In this document: positions 41,109-50,133 of the stretch, in pieces | Layout: every line of letters starts with the position of its first letter | How positions within the stretch are numbered: position 1 is the first letter of the stretch | Source of the DNA: Paenibacillus typhae | GTDB taxonomy: Bacteria > Bacillota > Bacilli > Paenibacillales > Paenibacillaceae | Reading direction: 5' to 3' | DNA length: 53,901 nucleotides | NCBI RefSeq assembly: GCF_900099765.1 | Contig: NZ_FNDX01000042.1 | Span: forward strand, 1 to 53,901 | Notes under the pieces: generated by a model | The model's input: only the letters and a program-made list of their open reading frames with translations | Told to the model about the DNA's origin: nothing | Database searches by the model: none | Program-made: the position numbers and the translations under genes

Positions 41109-41723
41109 ATGAGAATAGAGCGATTAGGTCAAGATAAGATACGGATTTTCCTCACTTTTGACGACCTGAGCGAGCGGGGCATCCAGAAGGAAGATATGTG
41201 GCAGGAAGTTCCCAAGGTGCATGACCTTTTTACGGAAATGATGGACCAGGCGTACAGTGAGCTTGGCTTTGACGCTACCGGTCCGCTTGCCGTTGAAGTG
41301 TTCGCATTGCCCGCGCAAGGTATGGTCGTTATTGTGACCCGGGGAAAATATGATCACCATCAATACGGTGGAGCCGGGGAAGAAGAAATGCCTGAAGAGA
41401 TTTACGAAATGGAAGTTACATTAGAACAAAGCGACTCCATTGTGTATGCATTCCGCGATTTTGAGATTCTGGTCGAAGCGGCTCATGTACTCATCGGCAA
41501 TATTACTTCCCAAGGAAAACTGTATTCTTATAATGATAAATGGTACCTCTACTTCGATCCGAAGGAATATGAAGAATCTGTGCTCACGGGACTGGTTGCC
41601 GTATTGTCTGAGTTCGGTGATTCATCCCCGGTGACAGAAGCTGTGCTGGACGAATACGGAAAGACAGTAATGGCTGAGAACGCTATTGAGCTGTTGTGCA
41701 CACATTTTAAGCGCCAGGAATAA
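41109..41723 (+). CDS. MecA/YpbH-family Clp adaptor protein
   Basis: 204 aa. N-terminal MRIERLGQDKIRIFLTFDDL is the family's substrate-binding domain. An acidic linker (EEEMPEE, about 100) leads to a C-terminal domain that contacts ClpC (FRDFEILVEAAHVL...KWYLYFD). It delivers substrates such as ComK to ClpCP in B. subtilis. AAAGGAGGA precedes ATG 41109. Its position after the ypb-type genes suggests the ypbH (mecB) paralogue rather than mecA proper. Confidence 0.93.
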   Translation: MRIERLGQDKIRIFLTFDDLSERGIQKEDMWQEVPKVHDLFTEMMDQAYSELGFDATGPLAVEVFALPAQGMVVIVTRGKYDHHQYGGAGEEEMPEEIYEMEVTLEQSDSIVYAFRDFEILVEAAHVLIGNITSQGKLYSYNDKWYLYFDPKEYEESVLTGLVAVLSEFGDSSPVTEAVLDEYGKTVMAENAIELLCTHFKRQE

Positions 41724-41731
41724 GCGTAGAG

Positions 41732-41761
41732 CGGGCCTCGGCATCAGCCGGGCCCCTTTTG
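41732..41761 (+). terminator. terminator of the MecA-like gene
   Basis: GGGC...GGC ATCA GCC...GCCC stem between 41733 and 41756, followed by four T. Confidence 0.75.
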
Positions 41762-41803
41762 TGAAAAAAATACGGTAGAGAAAGTTTCGGGGGAGGAAGT
41801 TTG

Positions 41804-42499
41804 GTGCTTTTGTTATCGGTCATTACGTCGGCAGTGGCACCAGGACTTGCACTGCTGACTTTTTTCTATCTGAAAGACAAGTACGACCAGGAACCGCTCC
41901 ATATGGTCATAAAGGTATTTTTGCTGGGACTGCTGATTGTTTTCCCGGTCATGATTATTCAGCGGGGCATGGTGCTCGGGCTTGGAGGCGGAGCATATGT
42001 GGATTCTTTTCTGATATCTGCCGGAGTCGAAGAGTGCCTGAAGTGGTTTGTGCTGTACCATATGATTTACAATCATACCGAATTTGACGAGCCTTATGAT
42101 GGAATACTATATGCTGTAGCGATTTCGCTCGGCTTTGCAACAATTGAGAATGTAATGTATGCCTGGTACAGCCATGCTACGCTTGGCTCCATGTTTATCA
42201 GGGCACTGCTTCCGGTCTCGGGTCATGCGATGTTCGGAGTCATTATGGGCTATCATATGGGCCGTGCTAAGTTCACCAAGGGAAAGAAGCCAAGAGGGAT
42301 ACTGCTGGTGTCCTTGCTGCTGCCCTGGCTATGGCACGGAATATACGATTTTATCCTCGCCACCATGTCCAACTACTGGATCTGGTTCATTGTGCCTCTG
42401 ATGGCCGTATTGTGGTATGGAGGCATGGGGAAGGTGGCGCTGGCCAACAGCCGTTCACCGTTCCGTTTTCTGAAGCGTGAAGAAGAGGTTAACCTTTAA
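41804..42499 (+). CDS. prsW: intramembrane protease PrsW
   Basis: 231 aa with about eight membrane segments. It carries the PrsW motifs YDQEP, SAGVEECLKW (E76-E77), the histidine segment HAMFGVIMGYHMG and HGIYDF. It performs site-1 cleavage of the anti-sigma factor RsiW in B. subtilis. GTG 41804 is chosen over TTG 41801, being 7 nt from GGAGG. The gene sits before ypeB, as ypdC/prsW does in B. subtilis, though sleB is missing between them. Confidence 0.93.
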   Translation: MLLLSVITSAVAPGLALLTFFYLKDKYDQEPLHMVIKVFLLGLLIVFPVMIIQRGMVLGLGGGAYVDSFLISAGVEECLKWFVLYHMIYNHTEFDEPYDGILYAVAISLGFATIENVMYAWYSHATLGSMFIRALLPVSGHAMFGVIMGYHMGRAKFTKGKKPRGILLVSLLLPWLWHGIYDFILATMSNYWIWFIVPLMAVLWYGGMGKVALANSRSPFRFLKREEEVNL

Positions 42500-42573
42500 A
42501 AGAGATGGACACACTTAAATCTACCGGAAAGTTCCGTATTAAGGAATTCCAGAGAGGAGAGAGGTGTCTTTTT

Positions 42574-42720
42574 TTGCGTGTAAAAGTCCGGATTGTATGC
42601 AGACAGTGTGGCGAATCCTACATATTAAGAGGCAGCAAGGAGCAGGGGATCGTCCAGACGGGTTTCAAGCAATGCCTGTGCAGCAGCAGCAGCGGCTTTG
42701 ATATTGAAGAGCGTGCCTGA
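42574..42720 (+). CDS. 48-aa zinc-finger-like small protein
   Basis: The likely start is TTG 42574, 9 nt after GAGGAGAGAGG; a longer in-frame ATG at 42505 gives 71 aa. Cysteines are arranged CRQC (about residues 9-12) and CLC (about 36-38), suggesting a small metal-binding fold. I do not recognise the family. It lies in the place that sleB occupies in B. subtilis. Confidence 0.55.
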   Translation: MRVKVRIVCRQCGESYILRGSKEQGIVQTGFKQCLCSSSSGFDIEERA

Positions 42721-42771
42721 TCCGGGCGCTGCTCTGGAAGTAATCTCTTTTTTTTTGCTTACTGCATTGGT

Positions 42772-42801
42772 GCATAACTCTTCTCAGTTATTGTCAAACT
42801 A
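42772..42801 (+). promoter_or_regulatory. candidate sigma-G promoter of ypeB
   Basis: GCATA (42772-42776), 18-bp spacer, CAAACTA (42795-42801), one base from the sigma-G -10 consensus CATACTA. B. subtilis sleB-ypeB is forespore sigma-G dependent. Confidence 0.6.
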
Positions 42802-42837
42802 ACGGCAATAAGCTACTGAAAGGAGTCTTGCATCCCA

Positions 42838-44202
42838 ATGTACAAAAGATTAAGTGCCATAATGTTCCCGCTTACTGCGCTGCTGCTGGTTGGAGCGCTG
42901 GTCTGGGGGTATCAGGAGAACCAGGAGAAGAACTCGATTCTGATTAAAGCGGAGAACCAGTACCAGCGTGCTTTTCACGATTTGTCCTATCACATGGAAC
43001 GTCTTCATGGTGAACTGGGGAATACCCTTGCTGTGAATTCTGCCTCTAACGGGATGCACCGCAAAGGTCTGGTTAATGTATGGCGGCTGACCAGTGAAGC
43101 GCAGAATGAGATTAATCAGCTGCCGCTTACACTGCTGCCGTTCAGTGAAACCGAGGAGTTCCTGTCCAAAATCTCCAATTTTTCCTACAAGGCTGCCGTG
43201 CGTGATTTTACCAAGAAGCCGTTGACCGAAGGGGAAATGGCGAATCTGATGGCACTCTACAAAAACTCCGGTGAGATCTCCAAGGATCTTCAGGAGGTGC
43301 AGGAGAAGGTTATCGGTAAAAAGCTGCGGTGGATGGATGTGGAAACCGCGCTGGCGACCGAGGAGAAAGCCGAGGACAACACGATTATCGACGGGTTTAA
43401 AACTGTAGATAAGCGCGTTGCAGCTTACCCTGAGCTGGATTGGGGGCCATCTGTAGCGAGTATCTATGATAAACGGTCTGTGAAAAAGCTCGGCGGCAAG
43501 CCGGTCACCGCCGAGGATATCAGAGCCAAGGCGGTGAAACTCGCCGGAGCCGGAGCTAACGCAAAGGTGGACATCCGCGAAAACGGGAAGGATACCGAAT
43601 GGGCTTCGTATACGGCTACGGTGACCAGCCAGGGCCACCAGCAGCCGGTCACCATGAATTTCACCAAAGAAGGCGGGCTGCTGGTAAGCTACAACGACAA
43701 CCGTGAGGTTGGGGAAGCGAGGGTCTCACTGGAGCAGGCGGCGGTTAAAGGGGCGGAATTTCTTGAGAAAAAAGGATTTCCCGGCATGACGGCGGTCAGC
43801 GCGGACCGGTATGACAATCTGGGGAATCTGACCTTCGTAAGCAGCCGGGACGGGGTGCTGATTTATCCGGAAAAAATCACAGTCCGGACCGGGCTGGATA
43901 CGGGGGAGCCTACAGGCTTTCAGGCTAGCGATTATGCAAAGGAGCATCAGGAGAAGCGGAAGATTCCGGAGCCGGGTTTATCCCTTGAGCAGGCCAGAAC
44001 GCATCTCAATCCGGAATTCAAGGAGCTGTATCACCGGCTGGCCTGGATTGAGAATGAGGATGCGACAGAACTGCTGACCTATGAGTTCGGAGGCAAAATC
44101 AACGGTTCACAGTACCGTATTTACCTCAATGCCGCCGACGGAAACGAAGAATCGGTGGAGGAGGTAAGGACCTCCTCAGGGGCCCAGGATAAACAAAGAT
44201 AA
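42838..44202 (+). CDS. ypeB: germination protein YpeB
   Basis: 454 aa. Membrane anchor (about 7-24), N-terminal helical domain (about 30-215), then three PepSY-like repeats (about 225-440), each with the I-A-x-x-x-G-form beta pattern. In B. subtilis it is required for stability and localisation of the cortex-lytic enzyme SleB in the spore inner membrane. AAAGGAG is 12-13 nt upstream of ATG 42838, a little far. No sleB is adjacent here. Followed by the terminator at 44216-44251. Confidence 0.93.
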   Translation: MYKRLSAIMFPLTALLLVGALVWGYQENQEKNSILIKAENQYQRAFHDLSYHMERLHGELGNTLAVNSASNGMHRKGLVNVWRLTSEAQNEINQLPLTLLPFSETEEFLSKISNFSYKAAVRDFTKKPLTEGEMANLMALYKNSGEISKDLQEVQEKVIGKKLRWMDVETALATEEKAEDNTIIDGFKTVDKRVAAYPELDWGPSVASIYDKRSVKKLGGKPVTAEDIRAKAVKLAGAGANAKVDIRENGKDTEWASYTATVTSQGHQQPVTMNFTKEGGLLVSYNDNREVGEARVSLEQAAVKGAEFLEKKGFPGMTAVSADRYDNLGNLTFVSSRDGVLIYPEKITVRTGLDTGEPTGFQASDYAKEHQEKRKIPEPGLSLEQARTHLNPEFKELYHRLAWIENEDATELLTYEFGGKINGSQYRIYLNAADGNEESVEEVRTSSGAQDKQR

Positions 44203-44215
44203 AATACAGTCTGAT

Positions 44216-44251
44216 GGAGGAGGCTTCCGACGGGAGCGCTCCTCTTTTTTT
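44216..44251 (+). terminator. ypeB terminator
   Basis: GAGGAG (44217-44222) pairs with CTCCTC (44239-44244), with an inner GC/GC extension, followed by a run of T. Confidence 0.8.
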
Positions 44252-44310
44252 GCGGATACAAATTTGGCCGGGTTCTCTGCAACTTTTACTAACCCGGTGT
44301 CAAATGGCCA

Positions 44311-44319
44311 TGCTATAAT
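44311..44319 (+). promoter_or_regulatory. extended -10 promoter of the PilZ gene
   Basis: TGCTATAAT (44311-44319); no good -35. The same TGCTATAAT occurs ahead of mscL and of the gene at 51675. Confidence 0.5.
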
Positions 44320-44360
44320 CGGTAATATACTTAATTACTAACTCTGTGGCGGTGACCGGA

Positions 44361-45014
44361 TTGTATCCCAAAATTAATGAACATCTTTACATACAGGTAG
44401 CTTCGAGCGATGCGGCTGAGGCTGAGATTGAATACAGGTCCAGGATTGCGGACATCGAGGATGATGCGATTCTGATTGAAATTCCCATGCAGATCGGCAA
44501 AGCCCGGCTTAAAAAACTGTTTATGGGTGATGAGCTTTCCGTTTATTTTCTGACTGAGGGCGGGATCAAAAACTATTTTAATACCCATGTAATCGGCTTT
44601 AAAGAGGATGTGATCCGGATGATCAGAATCCGCAAGCCGGAGTCAGAACATATCTTCAAAATCCAGCGCCGCAGCTTCCTGCGGGTTACGGCAGAGCTTG
44701 AACTGGCTGTCAAGGACGCGCTTGGCAGCCGGATTCTAGTCCGTACCGATGATGTCGGCGGAGGGGGGACCTCTTTTCTCAGCGACGGCAAGGTCAAGTT
44801 TGCGGTTGCGGACAAGCTAAGCTGCTGGATGCTGCTGCCTTACCGCAACGGCAGTATTGAGCACGCTTATTTTGAAGGAGAGATTGTGCGGATGAAGCAG
44901 CTCGACAACAAACGTAATCTCGTCATGCTGAAGTTCTCGTCGATTTCCGATGCTGAGCGGCAAAAAATTATCCGCTTTTGCTTCGAACGGCAGTTCGATT
45001 TCCGCAACCGCTGA
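44361..45014 (+). CDS. ypfA: PilZ-domain c-di-GMP receptor, YpfA/DgrA-like
   Basis: 217 aa. An N-terminal YcgR-N domain (about 1-95) and a C-terminal PilZ domain. The arginine motif RxxxR is present (QRRSFLRV). The second motif, normally D/N-x-S-x-x-G, reads DVGGGG, with glycine in place of serine. B. subtilis YpfA slows motility when c-di-GMP rises. Start TTG 44361 is 5-6 nt after GGTGA; GTG 44346 and 44352 are also in frame but lack a ribosome-binding site. Followed by cmk, as in B. subtilis. Confidence 0.88.
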   Translation: MYPKINEHLYIQVASSDAAEAEIEYRSRIADIEDDAILIEIPMQIGKARLKKLFMGDELSVYFLTEGGIKNYFNTHVIGFKEDVIRMIRIRKPESEHIFKIQRRSFLRVTAELELAVKDALGSRILVRTDDVGGGGTSFLSDGKVKFAVADKLSCWMLLPYRNGSIEHAYFEGEIVRMKQLDNKRNLVMLKFSSISDAERQKIIRFCFERQFDFRNR

Positions 45015-45058
45015 CCATTTTTGCGTATAATTTTACATGTTTAGCCCCTTATGCGGTT

Positions 45059-45087
45059 TTGCACTGTGTTCCAAACTGTGGTATAAT
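45059..45087 (+). promoter_or_regulatory. promoter of cmk-plsC
   Basis: TTGCAC (45059-45064), 17-bp spacer, TATAAT (45082-45087), with TGG before the -10. Confidence 0.8.
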
Positions 45088-45200
45088 TTTATAAGTCGCA
45101 GGCAATGCCTGCTTTTTTCTTGATAAGATCAGCAGGTTCCTCGGGAATTTGCAGCCAGCCGGATTTCCGGCTGAAAGAGTGTTTGAGGAGGAATGCCCCG

Positions 45201-45911
45201 TTGGACAGGCAGGGTACACATACTTACGACAGAATTAACGTCGCCATCGACGGACCTGCCGGGGCAGGCAAGAGCACTGTTGCCCGATTGGTAGCACGCA
45301 AGCTTTCTTACATTTATGTTGATACGGGTGCCATGTACCGTGCAATTACCTGGTATATGCTCCGTGAAGGCATTCCGCCTGAAGATGAGCTTCAAGTGAA
45401 CCGGATTGTCCGGGATATGATTATTGAGCTCATTCCGGAGGAAGATGTACAGAAGGTGCTGATCAACGGGGAAGACGTAACCCCGCATATCCGCAGTCTG
45501 CAGGTCAGCGGCCAGGTGTCGCAGTACTCGAAGCTTGAAGAGGTACGTGACAGGCTAAGTCATCTGCAGCGTCAGATGGCACTCCGCAAGGGAGTGGTCA
45601 TGGACGGCCGCGACATCGGTACGACCGTACTGCCGGATGCCGAAGTGAAGATTTTTATGACGGCAAGCGTGGAGGAGCGGGCTCTCCGGCGTTACAAAGA
45701 GCTGAAGGACACGGAAACAGTGACTCTAGAGCAGCTTGAACACGATATTGCAGCACGTGACCGTCTTGATGAAGGGCGGGAAATATCACCGCTGCGCCGT
45801 GCGGAGGATGCTATTCTTCTGGACACGACCTTTATGGATATCAATCAAGCCGTGGAAGCCATTGTCTCCCACTGCAGATCTTATGTTGACGGGGAGAGAA
45901 ATCATTCATGA
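45201..45911 (+). CDS. cmk: cytidylate kinase
   Basis: 236 aa, cytosolic. P-loop GPAGAGKST (18-26), VDTGAMYRA, DGRDIGTTVLPDA and a lid region R-RYKEL. It phosphorylates CMP and dCMP. The start is TTG 45201 behind AGGAGG; the first 11 residues are extra compared with B. subtilis Cmk. It overlaps plsC by 4 bp. Confidence 0.95.
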   Translation: MDRQGTHTYDRINVAIDGPAGAGKSTVARLVARKLSYIYVDTGAMYRAITWYMLREGIPPEDELQVNRIVRDMIIELIPEEDVQKVLINGEDVTPHIRSLQVSGQVSQYSKLEEVRDRLSHLQRQMALRKGVVMDGRDIGTTVLPDAEVKIFMTASVEERALRRYKELKDTETVTLEQLEHDIAARDRLDEGREISPLRRAEDAILLDTTFMDINQAVEAIVSHCRSYVDGERNHS

Positions 45912-46495
45912 TTTATGTCATTTGCCGTGGATTGCTTCGCTTGATTTATGCCATCCTGTTCCCGCTAAAAATTGTGGGGAGAGAAAATGTGCCAAAGGAG
46001 GGCGGGGTACTGCTCTGCGCGAACCATATCAGCCTGCTCGATCCGATGACGATCGGGATCAAGCTGAAACGTCAGGTCAAGTATATGGCCAAGGCCGAAC
46101 TGTTCGGAGTTCCCGTGCTGGGCTGGCTTATCGGGAAGCTTGGCGCTTTTCCTGTCAAACGTGGCGGCGTAAGCAAAGAATCCATTAAAACGGCCCTTAA
46201 TACGCTTCGCGGCGGACATGTGATGGGCATCTTTCCGGAAGGAACCCGTAATTCTGATACCGGTGTGGCGAAGAAGGGCGCAGCCAGCTTTGCGCTCCGA
46301 AGCGGGGCAGCAGTTGTTCCGGCCGCTATCATCGGTTCTTACAAACCGTTCCGCCGGATGACCGTTATTTACGGGGAGCCCATTGATCTGAGCGCTTTTG
46401 ACGGGGCGGGCAGTGATTCTCTGGAAGAAGTCACCGATGTTATAATGGGACGAATTCATGAGATGATCCGGACCGGCAAGCCAAGCGTAAGGTAG
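45908..46495 (+). CDS. plsC: 1-acyl-sn-glycerol-3-phosphate acyltransferase
   Basis: 195 aa. N-terminal membrane-associated segment, NHISLLD (H40, D45), the acceptor-binding FPEGTR and a later VVPAAIIGS. It makes phosphatidic acid from lysophosphatidic acid at the inner face of the membrane, continuing the pathway begun by PlsY, also in this window. Coupled to cmk by ATGA overlap. Confidence 0.94.
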   Translation: MIYVICRGLLRLIYAILFPLKIVGRENVPKEGGVLLCANHISLLDPMTIGIKLKRQVKYMAKAELFGVPVLGWLIGKLGAFPVKRGGVSKESIKTALNTLRGGHVMGIFPEGTRNSDTGVAKKGAASFALRSGAAVVPAAIIGSYKPFRRMTVIYGEPIDLSAFDGAGSDSLEEVTDVIMGRIHEMIRTGKPSVR

Positions 46496-46529
46496 GTCCG
46501 TGAATTTAAGGTATTTACAGTTACTGAGG

Positions 46530-46554
46530 AATAACGGCATAACCGCTATTTTTT
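46530..46554 (+). terminator. cmk-plsC terminator
   Basis: AATAACGG (46530-46537) pairs with CCGCTATT (46543-46550), one mismatch, then four T. Confidence 0.65.
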
Positions 46555-46663
46555 GGAACATACTATCGTAATACTGTAAATGTTATACAAGTATTGATTG
46601 TTTTGAACCCTGCTCTTACGCGGGTTTAAATAAATGGGGTTTTGAATCGAGGAGGGTAATCAC

Positions 46664-47977
46664 ATGTCTGAAGAAATTAAAAATCAGGAAGCTGCGGCTA
46701 ATGTTGAGAACAACGAAGCCGTAGAAGCGACAGAAGCTGTGGAAACCGCTGCACCTGTTGCCGGCAACGAAGAAGAAGTGACTAGCCAAGAAGGTTTGGA
46801 AATCATTTCTGTGAAAAAAGGCGATACCGTGAAAGGAACAATCGTCAAAATCGAAGATAACCAAGCTTATGTAAGCATTGGATATAAATACGACGGTGTG
46901 ATTCCGATTCGCGAACTTTCTTCCGTACAGCTGGACAACGCTGCAGCAGCAGTTGAAGTTGGACAGGAAGTGGAATGCAAAGTAGTAAGCGTCAACGACA
47001 ACAAGGAAAGCCTTGTGCTCTCCAAACGTGCCATTGACAGCGAAAAATCCTGGGAAGATCTTGAGAAATACTTTGCTTCCCAGGAAGCGTTCGAAGTTAC
47101 TGTGGCTGACGTTGTCAAAGGCGGTCTCGTAGCTGATGTGGGCGCACGCGGATTTATCCCGGCTTCCATGGTTGAACGCCACTTCGTAGAAGATTTCAGT
47201 GACTACAAGGGCCGTACCCTCCGCGTAAAAGTGAAGGAACTGGACCGTGAGAACAGCAAGGTTATTCTTTCCGCGAAGGAAGTGCTGGAAGAAGAATTCG
47301 AAGCTAACAAGCAGAAGATCATGTCCGAACTGACTGAAGGACAGATCATCGAAGGTACAGTACAACGTCTGACCCAGTTCGGCGCATTTGTTGATGTGGG
47401 CGGCGTTGACGGTCTGGTTCACGTATCCGAGATCGCTTGGAACCACGTTGAGAAGCCGTCCGATGTTGTATCCGAAGGCGACAAAGTTACTGTTAAAGTA
47501 CTTAAAGTTGATCCGGAAAAAGGCAAAATCAGCCTTAGTATCAAAGCTGCTGCTCCAGGTCCTTGGGATTCCGCTGCAGGCAAAATCAACATTGGCGATG
47601 TAGTAACAGGCGAAGTTAAGCGCCTTGTTAACTTCGGAGCATTCGTTGAACTGCTTCCAGGCGTTGAAGGCCTTGTGCACATCTCGCAAATTTCCCACAA
47701 GCACATCGGTACTCCGCACGAAGTGCTTAAGGAAGGACAAGAGGTTCAGGTTAAGGTTCTGGACTTCAATCCATCCGAGAAGCGCGTCAGCCTCAGCATT
47801 AAGGAAACCGAAGAAGCTCCGGCTCCTACGGCTAAACCTGAACGCAGAGAGAGACAGGACAGAGCTCCAAAGGAAGTTCTGAACAATCCTAACGTTTCGC
47901 TCAGCAACGAAGGTCTCAGCTTCACACTGGCTGAGCGTTTCGGTGACAAGCTGGACAAATTCAAGGGCAATAACTAA
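46664..47977 (+). CDS. rpsA: S1-domain RNA-binding protein (ribosomal S1 homologue, YpfD)
   Basis: 437 aa. An acidic N-terminus (about 1-40) and four S1 domains at about 45-115, 135-200, 220-290 and 305-375; the third and fourth are the most canonical (GTVQRLTQFGAFVDVG, GEVKRLVNFGAFVELL). Bacillota S1 homologues have four domains rather than six and are not essential for translation initiation. GAGGAGGG precedes ATG 46664. Its codon use looks highly biased, suggesting strong expression. A small hairpin (AACCC...GGGTT, 46610-46626) lies in the leader. Confidence 0.94.
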   Translation: MSEEIKNQEAAANVENNEAVEATEAVETAAPVAGNEEEVTSQEGLEIISVKKGDTVKGTIVKIEDNQAYVSIGYKYDGVIPIRELSSVQLDNAAAAVEVGQEVECKVVSVNDNKESLVLSKRAIDSEKSWEDLEKYFASQEAFEVTVADVVKGGLVADVGARGFIPASMVERHFVEDFSDYKGRTLRVKVKELDRENSKVILSAKEVLEEEFEANKQKIMSELTEGQIIEGTVQRLTQFGAFVDVGGVDGLVHVSEIAWNHVEKPSDVVSEGDKVTVKVLKVDPEKGKISLSIKAAAPGPWDSAAGKINIGDVVTGEVKRLVNFGAFVELLPGVEGLVHISQISHKHIGTPHEVLKEGQEVQVKVLDFNPSEKRVSLSIKETEEAPAPTAKPERRERQDRAPKEVLNNPNVSLSNEGLSFTLAERFGDKLDKFKGNN

Positions 47978-48066
47978 TCCCTTAAATTAAGCTTTGCACA
48001 GCAGTATAAGAATGCTGCATAAGGCGACTTATGTGCTCTTATATGTGGTGTCATACCGGGTAAAGT

Positions 48067-48101
48067 AATCGGCGAGCCCTCATCCTGAGGGTTCGCCGAT
48101 T
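48067..48101 (+). terminator. strong hairpin after the S1-domain gene
   Basis: A 16-bp stem 48067-48082/48086-48101 with one or two G-T pairs and a 3-nt loop. The following T run is interrupted (GTGTTTG), so it may act more as an RNA-stabilising end. Confidence 0.75.
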
Positions 48102-48177
48102 GTGTTTGTATGGAGTTAGCCAATTGTAATGTTTTTTGCTATGATGAGAAACGTAAGGAAGACAGGAGGAATGGAAT

Positions 48178-49503
48178 ATGGCAAGACCCGTTGTGGCCAT
48201 AGTAGGCCGGCCTAACGTCGGAAAGTCGACGATTTTTAACCGGCTGATTGGTGATAAACTGGCCATTGTAGAAGATAAACCGGGAATTACCCGGGATCGG
48301 ATTTACGGTATTTCCGATTGGAACGGCAAATCCTTCAGTGTCATTGATACCGGAGGGATTGAAGTGGACGGTGAGGATTTCATCCTGAGATCGATCCGCG
48401 TCCAGGCGGAGCTGGCTATCGAGGAAGCGGATGTTATTATTTTCATGTGTGAGGCCAAAAGCGGCCTGACAAATGCAGATGAAGAGGTAGCGCAGATTCT
48501 GTTCCGGTCCGGCAAGCCGATCGTACTGGCGATCAATAAAGTGGATAACATGAAGCGTGCAGAAGACATCTATGAATTCTATAGTCTGGGCATCGGCGAT
48601 CCGATCGGTATTTCCGGCAGCCACGGCACAGGCGTCGGCGATTTGCTGGATGCGGTTGTGGAGAAGCTTCCTGATAAGGTTGATGAAGAATACGACGATG
48701 ATGTCATTCGTGTTGCGCTGATCGGCCGGCCTAACGTAGGCAAGTCCTCGCTGGTCAACGCCATTCTGGGTGAAGAACGCGTAATTGTCAGCGATGTAGC
48801 CGGAACTACACGCGATGCGATAGATACTCCTTTTGAACGGGATGGCCAGAAGTATGTCCTGATTGATACAGCGGGTATGCGCAAGCGCGGTAAGGTTTAC
48901 GAGAGCACTGAGAAATACAGCGTTATGCGCGCCATGCGGGCTATAGAGCGGGCTGATGTTGTTCTGGTTGTTATTAACGGCCAGGAAGGCATCATCGACC
49001 AGGATAAGCATATTGCCGGTTATGCCCATGATGCGGGCAAAGCTTCTATTTTTGTCGTAAACAAGTGGGATGTCGTGGAAAAAGACGACAAGACCATGCA
49101 GCATTTTGAAAATACAATCCGTGATCACTTCCTGTTCATGACCTATGCTCCGGTTGTATTCCTGTCGGCATTAACAAAACAGCGCCTGCAGAAGCTCCTG
49201 CCGGTCGTGCAGCATGTTGCACAGCAGCATGCCCTGCGGATTACAACCCACCTGGTTAACGATGTTGTATCCGATGCCGTGGCCATTAATCCGCCGCCTA
49301 CCGATAAAGGACGCCGTCTGCGCATTAACTACGTAACCCAGGTTGCCGTGAAGCCGCCGACGATTGTGGTGTTTGTAAATGACCCGTCGCTGATGCACTT
49401 CTCCTACGAGCGTTATCTGGAGAACAAGATCCGCGCAGCGTTCAATTTTGAAGGCACACCGATCCGCCTCTTTACGCGGCGTAAATCTGATAACGAAAGT
49501 TAG
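48178..49503 (+). CDS. der: ribosome biogenesis GTPase Der (EngA)
   Basis: 441 aa with two consecutive GTPase domains, each with GRPNVGKS (residues 8-15 and about 182-189), DTGG/DTAGMRKRG G3 regions and NKVD/NKWD G4. A C-terminal KH-like domain (about 355-435) follows. It acts in 50S subunit assembly. AGGAGG precedes ATG 48178. First of der-plsY-gpsA. Confidence 0.97.
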   Translation: MARPVVAIVGRPNVGKSTIFNRLIGDKLAIVEDKPGITRDRIYGISDWNGKSFSVIDTGGIEVDGEDFILRSIRVQAELAIEEADVIIFMCEAKSGLTNADEEVAQILFRSGKPIVLAINKVDNMKRAEDIYEFYSLGIGDPIGISGSHGTGVGDLLDAVVEKLPDKVDEEYDDDVIRVALIGRPNVGKSSLVNAILGEERVIVSDVAGTTRDAIDTPFERDGQKYVLIDTAGMRKRGKVYESTEKYSVMRAMRAIERADVVLVVINGQEGIIDQDKHIAGYAHDAGKASIFVVNKWDVVEKDDKTMQHFENTIRDHFLFMTYAPVVFLSALTKQRLQKLLPVVQHVAQQHALRITTHLVNDVVSDAVAINPPPTDKGRRLRINYVTQVAVKPPTIVVFVNDPSLMHFSYERYLENKIRAAFNFEGTPIRLFTRRKSDNES

Positions 49504-49515
49504 GGGAGAAGAGTA

Positions 49516-50133
49516 GTGGCGTTTGAACTTCTGGTTATCGTAGTAAGCTATTTGCTTGGCTCTGTCAGCTTCAGCGTATTGCTTGCCCGGCTGCTTAAAG
49601 GGATTGATATCCGCCAATATGGCAGCGGTAACGCCGGGGCGACCAATACGCTGCGGGTGCTTGGAAAAGGACCGGCGATTCTGGTGCTGATTCTGGACGT
49701 GCTGAAGGGCATTGCCGCGGTCTGGCTGGGGACATGGGCCGGCGGCTGGGGAAGCTGGGTCGCGGTCGGCTGCGGAATTGCAGCCATTATCGGTCACAAC
49801 TGGCCGGTGTATTTCCATTTCCGCGGGGGCAAGGGGGTTGCTACGGCGATCGGCGTCATGGCGACACTGTTCTTCTGGCCTGCGCTGGCAGCGGGCGTTA
49901 TTGCCATTGTGTCTATTGTCTTGACCCGTTATGTATCACTCGGCTCCCTTATTTTTGTGGCGCTGACTCCGGTATTTCTGCTGTTTGCCGAGTTTACGGC
50001 ACCGGAGCTGTGGGGCAGTCTGATTATTGCAGCCTTTGCCTTCTGGCGGCACCGCAGCAATATCGTGAAGCTGTCACAGGGAAGAGAGAACAAAATCGGC
50101 TCCAAGGCCAAGGAGGGGAATCGTGTTGTCTGA
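49516..50133 (+). CDS. plsY: acyl-phosphate:glycerol-3-phosphate acyltransferase
   Basis: 205 aa, about five to seven membrane segments. Family motifs: SYLLGSVSFSVLLAR, GSGNAGATNTLRVLG and HNWPVYFHFRGGKGVAT are seen in order. It acylates glycerol 3-phosphate in the membrane. GTG 49516 is behind GGGGAGAAG. It overlaps the next gene, gpsA, which makes its substrate, by 11 bp. Confidence 0.95.
   Translation: MAFELLVIVVSYLLGSVSFSVLLARLLKGIDIRQYGSGNAGATNTLRVLGKGPAILVLILDVLKGIAAVWLGTWAGGWGSWVAVGCGIAAIIGHNWPVYFHFRGGKGVATAIGVMATLFFWPALAAGVIAIVSIVLTRYVSLGSLIFVALTPVFLLFAEFTAPELWGSLIIAAFAFWRHRSNIVKLSQGRENKIGSKAKEGNRVV

Noticed and set aside
46616..47740. 374-codon Phe-rich frame opposite the S1-domain gene
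   Set aside because: Its Phe/Asn/His-rich composition is typical of the reverse complement of a Glu/Lys/Val-rich gene.
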